Part shown: piece by piece, positions 50,581-58,631 of the stretch
How positions within the stretch are numbered: position 1 is the first letter of the stretch
Layout of the letters: each line of letters starts with the position of its first letter
Source of the DNA: Bacteroidaceae bacterium
GTDB lineage: Bacteria > Bacteroidota > Bacteroidia > Bacteroidales > Muribaculaceae
Reading direction: 5' to 3'
Assembly (NCBI GenBank): GCA_021768245.1
Contig: JAETNO010000010.1
Span: 1 to 64,000, forward strand
DNA: 64,000 nt
Notes under the pieces: model-generated
The model's database searches: none
Told to the model about the DNA's origin: nothing
Seen by the model: only the letters and a program-made list of their open reading frames with translations
Translations under genes and position numbers: made by a program

Positions 50581-51792
50581 ATGAACGAACCTTCTAAGGA
50601 ACTTATAGGAAATCTCATATCATATATCGAGAATGCCGAAGACAAGGAGAGTGTAACTAATGAGATTGTCGCTAAGGTACTCGATTTATTGAACCACTAC
50701 CTGACGGAGCTTTCAGGTTCTGTCGATACCGGTCTTGGTGATTTACGGGAATCCTTAATAGACGAGATAGAAACAAGGAGGCTTGAAGACGAGGAGATAA
50801 AAAAACGCCAGTCTACAGCCGACTTCTATATAACGGATCTACAGACTTCAAGAGAGGCTATCCGGGTGGCCATAAACGATATCATCAACCGTTTCAACAG
50901 CCTCGTCGGGGCTAACGCTTCGGAGGCTATTGACAATTTCAACGAGATTCTCCGTTTCCTCGACGGGCTGAAGGACACTGACTCGCTAAAGGGACTGCTC
51001 TCGGAGTTGCGACGCGGGATAAAGGACAATGAAAATGCCCTTTCCGCGCACAGGACAAGTCAGAACCGTCATTTGCGCTATGTGTCATATGAGGCCATCG
51101 ACACCGTGGACTGCGCCAATCCGGGCGTCTACACCTTGAAGGAGACCGACGGGGGCTACGGCGAGACCGAGGACGAGTCGTGGGGACGGTGGTGGTACAT
51201 GGTATGCTCGTGGGGGAAGTTCCTCGGCAACGACATCGACCCCGACTATGTCAACACCGCGTTCCAGACGCTCTTCGGTGACGACGGAATCAGGTTCCGC
51301 ACGGGACGCATCGAGGGATTCGATTCCAGCGGTATGTTCACGGGCGTCAGCTGGGACGAATGGCAGCCGCTCTCGGAGTCACTGCCGGATATCTCCCGAC
51401 GCCTTGGGAATCTCGAGAAGGTGGCGGAAAAGTTCAGGGTCATCCCCGTGAGCACCTGGGACGATTTCAACCCCGACAACCACACGGTGCCGGGATGGTA
51501 TTACCTGACGCTTCCAGGTGGACTGGAAGACGTGCCGGGACCCGACGCGCCATTCATGCTCGTGGTCACCCGCACAAGGCTCGGAGGCGGGACGTACTCG
51601 CTGTTCCAGTGGTGCTACACGTCGCTGGGCATCAAGCTGCGCCACGGCAGGCAGGACAAGTACGGCACCGCATGGGAACCGTTCCAGACTATAGGCGGAG
51701 GCTCGGGACAGCCCGAGCTCGGCATCACATACTACACCGACGCTGAAATCGACGCGATAGCAGCCGCCTCGGAAAACGAGGCGGAAGTGTAG
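50581..51792 (+). CDS. Tail fibre-like protein with coiled coil
   Basis: This 403-residue protein has a helical coiled-coil N-terminal half (LTELSGSVDTGLGDLRESLI; IVAKVLDLLNHYL) and a beta-rich C-terminal half. It ends with TYYTDAEIDAIAAASENEAE, a motif that returns at the end of the next gene (LTDAEIDTIAASALAS). G+C rises sharply within this gene (after about 50.9 kb). It is probably a fibre base or adaptor. Confidence 0.6.
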   Translation: MNEPSKELIGNLISYIENAEDKESVTNEIVAKVLDLLNHYLTELSGSVDTGLGDLRESLIDEIETRRLEDEEIKKRQSTADFYITDLQTSREAIRVAINDIINRFNSLVGANASEAIDNFNEILRFLDGLKDTDSLKGLLSELRRGIKDNENALSAHRTSQNRHLRYVSYEAIDTVDCANPGVYTLKETDGGYGETEDESWGRWWYMVCSWGKFLGNDIDPDYVNTAFQTLFGDDGIRFRTGRIEGFDSSGMFTGVSWDEWQPLSESLPDISRRLGNLEKVAEKFRVIPVSTWDDFNPDNHTVPGWYYLTLPGGLEDVPGPDAPFMLVVTRTRLGGGTYSLFQWCYTSLGIKLRHGRQDKYGTAWEPFQTIGGGSGQPELGITYYTDAEIDAIAAASENEAEV

Positions 51793-51834
51793 AGTTTTGA
51801 GTTTTGAGTATCACCAATTAAAAAACACAATCAT

Positions 51835-52422
51835 ATGAAAGTACTGTCACAGGATAACCTCAAGAAGGTTTTCAAGGTAGTCAAGGGATGGATTGACACG
51901 GCGAAGTCCGCGCTCACCACCGAAATCAACAAGAAGGCGAACTCCGCCGACGTCTACACCAAGACCCAGGTGAACACCGAGCTTGGTAAGAAGGCGAACG
52001 CCGCCGATGTCTACACCAAAACGGAGACGGCCCAGCAGATTTCGAACTACGCCACGACCAACAAGCTCATCACGGAGTCGCAGGCCAAGGCCCTGGTGCA
52101 GCAGATTGTCGATGGCGCGCCCGAGGCCTACGACACTCTCAAGGAGCTCGCGATGGCCATCGACAATGACGATTCGGCGGCAGCCGGCATCATCCAGCAG
52201 ATTGCAGCCCTGCGCACTGACCTCGGGAAAAAGGTCAATTCCTCCACGTTCACGTCGGAGCTGGGCAAGAAGGCGAACTCCGCAGACGTCTACACCAAGA
52301 CGCAGACCTACACACGCACGGAGATTGACAATAAGCTGGGCACCAAGCTCAACTCGTCGGACATCACCGCCCTCACCGACGCCGAGATTGACACCATAGC
52401 CGCCTCGGCCCTCGCATCATGA
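51835..52422 (+). CDS. Repeat-containing tail fibre/needle protein
   Basis: This 195-residue protein carries the repeat KKANSADVYTKTQ (three near copies, about residues 34-47, 52-65 and 142-156), a pattern typical of trimeric phage fibre shafts. The middle part (GAPEAYDTLKELAMAIDNDD) is also known from fibres of Bacteroidetes phages. It is G+C-rich and ends with the DAEIDTIAAS motif shared with its neighbour. It is likely part of a fibre trimer. Confidence 0.7.
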   Translation: MKVLSQDNLKKVFKVVKGWIDTAKSALTTEINKKANSADVYTKTQVNTELGKKANAADVYTKTETAQQISNYATTNKLITESQAKALVQQIVDGAPEAYDTLKELAMAIDNDDSAAAGIIQQIAALRTDLGKKVNSSTFTSELGKKANSADVYTKTQTYTRTEIDNKLGTKLNSSDITALTDAEIDTIAASALAS

Positions 52423-52442
52423 ACCCTGACACTGTCTGAGAC

Positions 52443-55115
52443 ATGGCTACCAAAGTTCTAAACGACAAGGGGGCGCAGAGGCTGCTGGCCAAGGTGGCGG
52501 CGTGGGTCAAGGCCCAGGGCTACCTGACGGCCCAGCAGGCCGTCCCCGCCCATAAGCACGGACTCGTACACAGTGACCTTTGTGTCGGCATCGACGCCGG
52601 AGCCGACACGGACTTTTCCGCGATAAACTCGCCTTACCACGGGTTTGTCCTCAAGTCCATACGCACCAACGGGACGGATGAATGTCCATGGCTCATCGGT
52701 CGCTACTCATCCGGCATAGCCTTCGGGGGCGGTGACACCAAGGGGATAATCTCGGTGCACTACAATGCACCTCTCGTCAAGTTCGCGGGAGGCAACGGGA
52801 CCAAACCCGTGTGGTGGCTCGGGCTGACCGGAGCAAAGGACACCGTCTATGACCTCTCGAAGTTCCTGACACAACAGTCACTCGCTGACTACGTGACGCT
52901 CGACGGCTCGCAGACCATAACGGGGGCCAAGGAGTTCAGCGCGGCACTCACCGTGCAGAACGTGCTGCGCATCACGAGTATCAGCGGAGGCAAGCGGCTG
53001 CTCATGGGCAACCAGAACGGGGCGGGAGAGAACAAGCCTGCGGTGATAGACTCCTCTAACGGCGAGTTCCGCTTCGGCCACGGCGACAGCTGGGCGGAGA
53101 CGGGCGGCACGTTCACGAAGGTCGTCACGGTTTCAGCCCTGGGTCTCGAAGCCAAGAAAATAAGTAAGACCGGGGGTACGGACTCCCAGGTGCTCATGGC
53201 AAACGGGAGCGTGCAGACGCTCTGGAAGGCGGCAGAGTTGGGCACCGCCACAGCCGACTACGGTATGATTACCCCGAAAGGCATGCGCGATTGGACTAAC
53301 AAAGCGTTCGTCACGGCACTTGGCACAAACGGACTCAACCTGACATGGACGAAGAACGGGGTTACAGACAATATCACCGTGCCTTTCGCCACGACAGCTG
53401 ATTTCCTCCGTGCGACCGGACAGAGGGACCTGCTTCCCGCAGATATAGGCGGCGGCCGCATGAGGCTCGGGATGCTGCAATACAGCCATCTCGGCCTGCC
53501 GAACGCCTCCTACTGGTATGACTCGCTGTGGATTTCGGGCTACAGCGCGGGCGACGTGAAGCCCTCGGCGTTGCTGGCCTTCTCCAAAGGCGGGGCAAAG
53601 GAGATATATCTCCTCCGCCAGAACCATGACGCGGATGCGTGGGACGCCGACCCCGCGCGACTGCTGCACTCGCAGAACTACGCCGAAGTCCTCGACTCCC
53701 GCTACTACACCGAGAGCGAGGTAAACACAAGGCTCAACGCGAAGCTCACCACCGACGGCCCGCAGGACGCCGTTTTCAGTCCCGATGCGATGATGGTGTA
53801 CACGGCAAAGACACGTGTCGACGGGGAGACTTCGGGGACATGGTACGTGAAAATCACGGTAAATACCGGTTATGCCCGATATCCCAAGGAAATCATGCTG
53901 TCAGCTCCGTATAATAACTCCGGCGGTGTCATATACATCCGGAAACTCGGTTTCAACGACCAGTACACCTATACCACCACGTCATACAACGGCATGAACG
54001 TCCAGCAGATGGCGGTGGAAACGCGCGGGAACAACATGACGGTGTATGCCGCCCTCAAAGGTCACGCGGACGCGTTCCTCGAAGTGTGGAGCTTCAGAGG
54101 GGTCACCATCGAGAAACTTTCCGCGCTTCCCTCGGGCATCACGCTCAAGGCCATAAGGCGACGCTACATATCCGGGCAGACAGAGACGGAGAACCTCGCG
54201 GTCAACGTGGACATCACAGCCCCCAAGTGGATGCTCGGCGGCAAGGGGAACAACCTCATCTATGCGGGCCCCAACGACGCCGCCAACGCCGTAGGCGGAG
54301 AGCTGGGCAACATCGTGATTTCCTCCTGGAACGGCGTGTCGTTCACAACACCATTCACCGGGTCGTCATATTTCGCTAAGAACGCCGTCAGCATCGACTG
54401 CCGCACGGGGATGCTGTATGCGAAAGAACTGCGCGCATACGGCGGCTACATGTGGGGCCCGCTGAAGTTCGGGTCGGACAACGCGCTGATAAAGTTTGAC
54501 TCACACGCGCTGGTGTTCGCGGCTGACGACGGGGTCAACAAGGTGGTTATCGACGGTGAGTCACTGCGCCGCAGCGGCTCTGCTCCGTCTCTGACCCTCG
54601 GCACTGAGGCCTACCCCTGGGCAAACCTATACGCAACGAGCATCAACGTCTCGTCGCTGGCGACAGTGGAAGAACTCTATGCCGAAAGGGCGAATATAAT
54701 GCGTCTGGAGGTCGGCGAGAACTTCTTCATCTCCGACAGAGAGTTCCATTCCGAGAACAATCTTGACATCTATGTCGGGGAGGGGGTGACTTTCTACAAC
54801 AATGTCAACATGAGACAGACCCTCACACTGTACCGCCAAATATTGCTTGCCGACGATGTCTACGTGGGGAGAAGCACCCCTACAAGCCGGGGTTCACTCT
54901 ATTTCGAGAACACGGTATTCTTCCAGGCCTCGCTCATGAGCGACGATTCCGAGGGGGAATGGGCAATCCACTCCGACGGCTCGGCATCGTTCAGCGCGGA
55001 CGTCAGCGCGGGCTCGCTGACCACCGCCACACTGAAGATAGGCGCGGCCACGCTCTCGTATGACAGCGCCACCGGGAAGCTCAAGTGCAGCAAGCAGATT
55101 GTCCAGGCGGCATAG
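52443..55115 (+). CDS. Large tail fibre/receptor-binding protein
   Basis: This 890-residue protein is the probable receptor-binding fibre. It begins with a helix that likely docks on the shaft (MATKVLNDKGAQRLLAKVAA), then long beta-rich segments with TLDGSQTITGAKEFSAALTV, a fibre repeat motif. The C-terminus (SGSLTTATLKIGAATLSYDS-like) is beta-rich, without an obvious intramolecular chaperone domain. It is the most G+C-rich large gene in the window and probably has a different history from the tail core. Confidence 0.7.
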   Translation: MATKVLNDKGAQRLLAKVAAWVKAQGYLTAQQAVPAHKHGLVHSDLCVGIDAGADTDFSAINSPYHGFVLKSIRTNGTDECPWLIGRYSSGIAFGGGDTKGIISVHYNAPLVKFAGGNGTKPVWWLGLTGAKDTVYDLSKFLTQQSLADYVTLDGSQTITGAKEFSAALTVQNVLRITSISGGKRLLMGNQNGAGENKPAVIDSSNGEFRFGHGDSWAETGGTFTKVVTVSALGLEAKKISKTGGTDSQVLMANGSVQTLWKAAELGTATADYGMITPKGMRDWTNKAFVTALGTNGLNLTWTKNGVTDNITVPFATTADFLRATGQRDLLPADIGGGRMRLGMLQYSHLGLPNASYWYDSLWISGYSAGDVKPSALLAFSKGGAKEIYLLRQNHDADAWDADPARLLHSQNYAEVLDSRYYTESEVNTRLNAKLTTDGPQDAVFSPDAMMVYTAKTRVDGETSGTWYVKITVNTGYARYPKEIMLSAPYNNSGGVIYIRKLGFNDQYTYTTTSYNGMNVQQMAVETRGNNMTVYAALKGHADAFLEVWSFRGVTIEKLSALPSGITLKAIRRRYISGQTETENLAVNVDITAPKWMLGGKGNNLIYAGPNDAANAVGGELGNIVISSWNGVSFTTPFTGSSYFAKNAVSIDCRTGMLYAKELRAYGGYMWGPLKFGSDNALIKFDSHALVFAADDGVNKVVIDGESLRRSGSAPSLTLGTEAYPWANLYATSINVSSLATVEELYAERANIMRLEVGENFFISDREFHSENNLDIYVGEGVTFYNNVNMRQTLTLYRQILLADDVYVGRSTPTSRGSLYFENTVFFQASLMSDDSEGEWAIHSDGSASFSADVSAGSLTTATLKIGAATLSYDSATGKLKCSKQIVQAA

Positions 55116-55180
55116 CCCGGCGGTCTCGACCGCCACGGTAATCACAATCCATTTTTTCAACCTATAAAAAACTTTTAATC

Positions 55181-55528
55181 ATGAACAGCAGAATCACAAA
55201 GAAGGCGCTCCTGAGCGAGCGTTACAGGGTAGACAACTCTTCGGACGCGGCACGCACGCTCCATATCGACGCCAACGTCTCATTGGAGAACGGGAAGCTC
55301 AGGCGCATCGAATCGGGAATGGTCTATGCCCTGCCGGAGCAGGCGCAGGACTCCGCGGAGCCCATGTCAGGCGAGATGGTGGCGGATTTCACCATGTCGG
55401 GCGGACGCCTCTCCCTGAACTTCACCGACAACGGGAGCCATGCGCGCCAGGACGTGCTCGGGGCCGTGGAGAGGTTCGTGGCCGACTGCTCCGGAGATGA
55501 TGTCGAACCCTCTGAAGCAGCACAGTGA
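55181..55528 (+). CDS. Hypothetical protein after the tail fibre
   Basis: This 115-residue protein (MNSRITKKALLSERYRVDNS) is unrecognised and shares the high G+C of the fibre block. It may be a fibre chaperone or cap by position. The stop overlaps the next ATG by one base. Confidence 0.55.
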   Translation: MNSRITKKALLSERYRVDNSSDAARTLHIDANVSLENGKLRRIESGMVYALPEQAQDSAEPMSGEMVADFTMSGGRLSLNFTDNGSHARQDVLGAVERFVADCSGDDVEPSEAAQ

Positions 55529-56016
55529 TGAAGACAACATATAACGACATTTTCGTGCGCATGAGCGTGCTCGCGGCCATCCCCGCGACTGTGGGTGAAC
55601 GCAGCCTGAAACCCTCCACTTCCACCTCCTTAGTGCTCCTGAGGGCGCAGCACTCCCGCAAGATGGAGGAGTTCGAGGACACCGTCCGCAAGGGGCTCGA
55701 GGAGCTCAAGAAGCAGGAACGCTTCAAGGATTTTGACGAACTGGCCGCGAAGGCGCATGAGCCGGCGAAGGACGGGGAAGCCCCTCAGAAGCCGGAAGGG
55801 TTCGACGAGCTCGAGGCCGCGTTGCTCGACGAGTACCGGGCCCTGCGCTCGAAGGCCTCCATGACGGAGACATCCTTCGAGTTCACCCCGCTGAGCCGTG
55901 CGGAGCTGGAGGACATCGTGGACACCGTAGGCATGGAGGGAGACATCGAGCTTCCCCACGGCAGGGAGCCCCGCGCCCAGTTCCTCTCGACCGTCGCCGC
56001 ACTCTTCGCCATGTAG
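55528..56016 (+). CDS. Hypothetical protein ending the fibre block
   Basis: This 162-residue protein has a charged helical centre (QHSRKMEEFEDTVRKGLEEL) and an acidic C-terminal part. It is unrecognised. ATG at 55528 follows the previous stop in TGATG; a GTG one codon earlier is possible. It is the last gene of the G+C-rich block and is followed by a terminator. Confidence 0.6.
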   Translation: MKTTYNDIFVRMSVLAAIPATVGERSLKPSTSTSLVLLRAQHSRKMEEFEDTVRKGLEELKKQERFKDFDELAAKAHEPAKDGEAPQKPEGFDELEAALLDEYRALRSKASMTETSFEFTPLSRAELEDIVDTVGMEGDIELPHGREPRAQFLSTVAALFAM

Positions 56017-56048
56017 CAGCCCACAACACGGACAGGATTATACATAGA

Positions 56049-56083
56049 AGCCCCCTGAATCTTCCCGGAAGATTCAGGGGGCT
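56049..56083 (+). terminator. Long hairpin ending the tail operon
   Basis: AGCCCCCTGAATCTTCC and GGAAGATTCAGGGGGCT form a 17-bp perfect inverted repeat with one central base. The T-run is poor, but the position fits a late-operon terminator. Confidence 0.7.
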
Positions 56084-56099
56084 CGCTGTCTTAAGAAAA

Positions 56100-56216
56100 T
56101 TAATGAGTTAATTGAACAGAAATTTGATGGATTTTATTGCTGATCTCTTCAAGAGAGTCGGACAATCTTTTCAGTTCCGCTTCAGAGAAAGAAGCTTCCT
56201 TACCGTTGACTTTGCA
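56100..56216 (-). pseudogene. DUF5053 remnant (3' end only)
   Basis: On the minus strand 38 codons read KVNGKEASFSEAELKRLSDS and end in SVQLTH before TAA. This matches the C-terminus of the DUF5053 proteins (NGKPTDFTEEEWSILKNAMI; NGKPDDFTEAERKKLKDALD). The frame is stopped upstream by TAA near 56217 and no start or N-terminal domain remains. It is a fourth, truncated DUF5053 copy, in the orientation of the copy at 31015. Confidence 0.65.
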
Positions 56217-56275
56217 AAATTAATAATTTTTAGAAAATAATTGGTCAATCGTTTTGCTAAATAAAAATTTAGCAT

Positions 56276-56283
56276 TATCTTTG
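56276..56283 (+). promoter_or_regulatory. -7 box of the frameshifted hicA/hicB pair
   Basis: TATCTTTG, 25 bases before ATG 56308. Confidence 0.6.
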
Positions 56284-56307
56284 TGGTGTAAATCAAAACA
56301 GCGAACA

Positions 56308-56486
56308 ATGAAATACAATGAACTCCACAAATTACTCAGTAAGGCCGGATGCCGTGACACTGGCCGACAACGAAGCGGACATCCGCTGTGGTTCTCCCCG
56401 ATTACCGGCAATTACGTAATCACGGCTCGGAAGAAGTCAAGCCCGGCACTCTAAAATCAATCCTCCGGGATGCTGGAATCAAATAA
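56308..56486 (+). pseudogene. hicA: Frameshifted HicA-type toxin gene
   Basis: The frame from ATG 56308 reads MKYNELHKLLSKAGCRDTGR and continues as HicA with a catalytic-type His (GHPLWF), then ends early at 56454 in KKSSPAL. The next frame directly continues the family's C-terminus, EEVKPGTLKSILRDAGIK, to TAA at 56484-56486. A single-base indel near 56428-56432 explains both. The toxin is probably inactive unless the base is a sequencing error or the frame is rescued by slippage. The hicB gene that follows is intact. Confidence 0.75.
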
Positions 56487-56561
56487 AGGAAAGGGGCGGA
56501 AGCCCCTCCCTTTACAACCAAAATAGAACAAGATTTGTTAAAGAAATATATAGCATAAGAT

Positions 56562-56969
56562 ATGAAGACTGTAAGAGTATTTATCGAACGCGGCAAAGAC
56601 GGCTCTTTCGGAGCTTATATGCCGGACGACAATCATCTTGGCTGGGGCGTTCATGGCGATGGGGCCACAGCCAATGACGCCATTGCAGAGTTCAAGGCTG
56701 AGTATGAGGATATGAAAACCTTCTTCATTGAGGAAGGAAAGCCTTTTGAGGAAGTGGATTTCGCTTTTTCCTATGATCTTCCCTCTTTCCTGGTCTACTA
56801 CGCAGATTTTATTTCGTATAAAGGATTGGCCAAGCTCACTGGCGTTTCTGCCGCTCAGCTCTCGCAATACATTTCCGGCTATCGCACCCCCTCTCCTAAA
56901 ACCACAGAGAAAATCCAAACGGCACTTCACGCTTTCGGTAAAGAATTGAGCCAGTTACAGCTTGTTTGA
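56562..56969 (+). CDS. hicB: HicB-type antitoxin, partner of the broken hicA
   Basis: This 135-residue protein has the HicB domain (RVFIERGKDGSFGAYMPDDN, then DGATANDAIAEFKAEYEDMK) and a C-terminal helix-turn-helix (KGLAKLTGVSAAQLSQYISG). It likely repressed its own promoter. With the toxin frameshifted, it may persist as a repressor or provide protection against the related HicA at 57144. It ends with the shared hicB terminator. Confidence 0.88.
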   Translation: MKTVRVFIERGKDGSFGAYMPDDNHLGWGVHGDGATANDAIAEFKAEYEDMKTFFIEEGKPFEEVDFAFSYDLPSFLVYYADFISYKGLAKLTGVSAAQLSQYISGYRTPSPKTTEKIQTALHAFGKELSQLQLV

Positions 56970-57002
56970 TTTACACCTTAACATTGTTCGCACTGGCCGC
57001 AC

Positions 57003-57034
57003 ACCCTCGCTCATAGTAGTGAGGGTGATTTTTG
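57003..57034 (+). terminator. hicB-type terminator, copy 2
   Basis: Same CACCCTCGCT/AGTGAGGGTG hairpin and loop as at 19502 and 57817. Confidence 0.85.
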
Positions 57035-57064
57035 TCACAAGAGTAATAAAAACTTGGATGATAG

Positions 57065-57115
57065 AAAAATTACTACCCTAATAATTTGTTATATATAGAA
57101 AATTTACTACCTTTG
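57065..57115 (+). promoter_or_regulatory. Promoter and repeat operator of the intact hicAB
   Basis: TACCTTTG (57108-57115) is the -7 box. AAAATTACTACC near 57066-57077 and AAATTTACTACC near 57100-57111 form a direct repeat that overlaps it, a likely HicB binding site. Confidence 0.55.
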
Positions 57116-57143
57116 TATTGTCAAACGATAACAATCAACATCA

Positions 57144-57338
57144 ATGAAACGTTACAAAGTAAAGGAAATTATTAAAATGCTTGAGGAAGACGGCTGGCAT
57201 CTCGTGACAATCAAGGGTGACCACCGACAGTTCAAGCATCCGACAAAACCCGGCAAGGTGACGGTGCGGGGCAAGCCGAGCGAAACACCTGACCAATTTT
57301 TGCATAACAGTATTTGGAAACAGGCAGGATGGCGATAA
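57144..57338 (+). CDS. hicA: HicA-type toxin (intact)
   Basis: This 64-residue toxin has the double-stranded RNA-binding-like HicA fold: KVKEIIKMLEEDGWHLVTIK, then GDHRQFKHPTKPGKVTVRGK with the catalytic-type His (HRQF). HicA toxins cut mRNA. It is followed by hicB after 31 bases. It is complete, unlike the copy at 56308. Confidence 0.92.
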   Translation: MKRYKVKEIIKMLEEDGWHLVTIKGDHRQFKHPTKPGKVTVRGKPSETPDQFLHNSIWKQAGWR

Positions 57339-57369
57339 GCCATCCGCCATTCCCTAAAAAACAGGAGAT

Positions 57370-57786
57370 ATGGATAAGAAAAAATTAAAAGTACATGTTG
57401 GCTGGAGCGGAAAGAATTTTTGTTGTGGCCTATCCGAAGATATAGGCGGTGTTGTTGTCGTCACAGCCAAGACCCTCTCCAAGCTTAAGGAGGACTTTGA
57501 AGAATCCCTGCGCTGGCATATCGAAGGCTGTCTCGCTGACGGTGATTCTTTGCCGGACTATATAGCTAACGGTGATTACGAACTTTACTATGAACTTGAC
57601 TCTGCCGCCATGCTCCGCGAAGCCGAGACATACACCACTATGGCTGCGATAAGCCGCGTTACAGGAATTAATCAGAAGCTCCTTAGCCACTACGCCAATG
57701 CGCTAAAAATCCCGCGTCCGGCACAGCGGCAACGCATAGTCGAAGGCCTTCATGAAATAGGCCGACAGTTCCTTGCGGTTCAATAG
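57370..57786 (+). CDS. hicB: HicB-type antitoxin of the intact pair
   Basis: This 138-residue antitoxin has a HicB domain with divergent residues (VGWSGKNFCCGLSEDIGGVV) and a C-terminal helix-turn-helix (AAISRVTGINQKLLSHYANA). It should neutralise the HicA at 57144 and repress the promoter at 57108. It is followed by the third copy of the hicB terminator. Confidence 0.88.
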   Translation: MDKKKLKVHVGWSGKNFCCGLSEDIGGVVVVTAKTLSKLKEDFEESLRWHIEGCLADGDSLPDYIANGDYELYYELDSAAMLREAETYTTMAAISRVTGINQKLLSHYANALKIPRPAQRQRIVEGLHEIGRQFLAVQ

Positions 57787-57816
57787 TTATCGTTTGACAC
57801 CGTTTCATTGGCCGCA

Positions 57817-57848
57817 CACCCTCGCTCATAGTAGTGAGGGTGATTTTT
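57817..57848 (+). terminator. hicB-type terminator, copy 3
   Basis: Same hairpin as at 19502 and 57003, with identical stem and loop. Confidence 0.85.
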
Positions 57849-57917
57849 ATACTCCGGCTTTCTGCATTTTATTGAAAAATAATTGGTGAAATGTTTGTGT
57901 ATTCAACAAAAGTTGAT

Positions 57918-57925
57918 TATCTTTG
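57918..57925 (+). promoter_or_regulatory. -7 box of the 46-aa/DUF5053 operon, copy 3
   Basis: TATCTTTG, 58 bases before ATG 57983, followed by the GTCGATAAGAC leader motif. Confidence 0.6.
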
Positions 57926-57982
57926 TAATGTCGATAAGACAAAGAGATAATTAACAGAATTTTTAACTAAACGATTTGAAAA

Positions 57983-58123
57983 ATGAACGATGCAAAGTTT
58001 ATTCAAAGAATCATCGAGGTAGTCAGGCTTCTCCTCAACTTCCGCCAAATGGCAGATAAGAGCGACAAGAGAATCCTCCGAGACACCATCAGAGCGGTAG
58101 TCAAAGAACTGACAAGGGTCTAA
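57983..58123 (+). CDS. 46-residue protein upstream of DUF5053, copy 3
   Basis: This 46-residue helical protein (MNDAKFIQRIIEVVRLLLNF, ending RAVVKELTRV) has exactly the length of the ORF at 40520 and the same place before DUF5053. Sequence identity is low but the hydrophobic-basic helix pattern is kept, which argues for selection on the protein. Confidence 0.65.
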   Translation: MNDAKFIQRIIEVVRLLLNFRQMADKSDKRILRDTIRAVVKELTRV

Positions 58124-58189
58124 GTCCCAATCTCAACACAAAGAACCCTCCCCCCCGAAAGGGGGAGCGGTTCCATTAAATAAAAAACT

Positions 58190-58522
58190 ATGGCAGAAGA
58201 AGATTTAATCAGAGAGATTATGGAGCGGGCGCAATCCGAGGAGGGTGCCAGGCTTGCCGATGAAGCGGTTGCACGCTTCAAAGCGTCTAAATCATCCGAT
58301 AAGGTCTTTGACCTAAAGGAACAGGACATTATGAAAGTATTAAAAGTTTCATATATAGCAGAGCGTTTCTTTGGTCGCTCCCGGTCGTGGCTGTGTCACA
58401 AACTCAATCACGACCTAAAGAACGGAAAGCCCGATGACTTTACGGAGGCTGAGCGCAAGAAGCTTAAGGATGCGCTCGATACGATAGCATACGAAATTCA
58501 AATTTTGTCGGATAATCTGTAG
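58190..58522 (+). CDS. DUF5053 family protein, copy 3
   Basis: This 110-residue protein has IAERFFGRSRSWLCHKLNHD and NGKPDDFTEAERKKLKDALD, matching copies 1 and 2. A C-rich/G-rich hairpin (58149-58176) lies between it and the 46-residue ORF, as in copy 2. It is followed by the same terminator and then by leader RNA E, so this block repeats the order seen at 40520-41823. Confidence 0.78.
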   Translation: MAEEDLIREIMERAQSEEGARLADEAVARFKASKSSDKVFDLKEQDIMKVLKVSYIAERFFGRSRSWLCHKLNHDLKNGKPDDFTEAERKKLKDALDTIAYEIQILSDNL

Positions 58523-58556
58523 TTAATTTGCATCGTTCATCTACATAATCCGGCTG

Positions 58557-58585
58557 GCGGGGGCAAAGTTTGCTCCCGCTTTTTT
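58557..58585 (+). terminator. DUF5053 terminator, copy 3
   Basis: Same hairpin as 41077-41105, with the same flanks leading into the cassette promoter. Confidence 0.85.
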
Positions 58586-58596
58586 CGTGCTAAAAT

Positions 58597-58627
58597 TTTG
58601 TAAATTTATATTTTTATAGTAGATTTG
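58597..58627 (+). promoter_or_regulatory. Promoter of RNA cassette E
   Basis: TTTG (58597-58600) and TAGATTTG (58620-58627), 19-base spacing. Confidence 0.8.
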
Positions 58628-58631
58628 CAGT

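Noticed and set aside
50581..55115. Diversity-generating retroelement acting on the tail fibre
   Set aside because: No reverse transcriptase gene and no template/variable repeat pair was seen; the repeats are protein-shaft repeats.
50581..56016. Many long open frames on the opposite strand of the fibre genes
   Set aside because: They mirror the G+C-rich coding frames and lack promoters, conserved motifs and sensible starts.
19502..57848. Three identical short hairpins as a possible CRISPR-like or dispersed repeat array
   Set aside because: They are single copies far apart, each directly after a hicB gene and followed by a T-run, so they are terminators, not an array.
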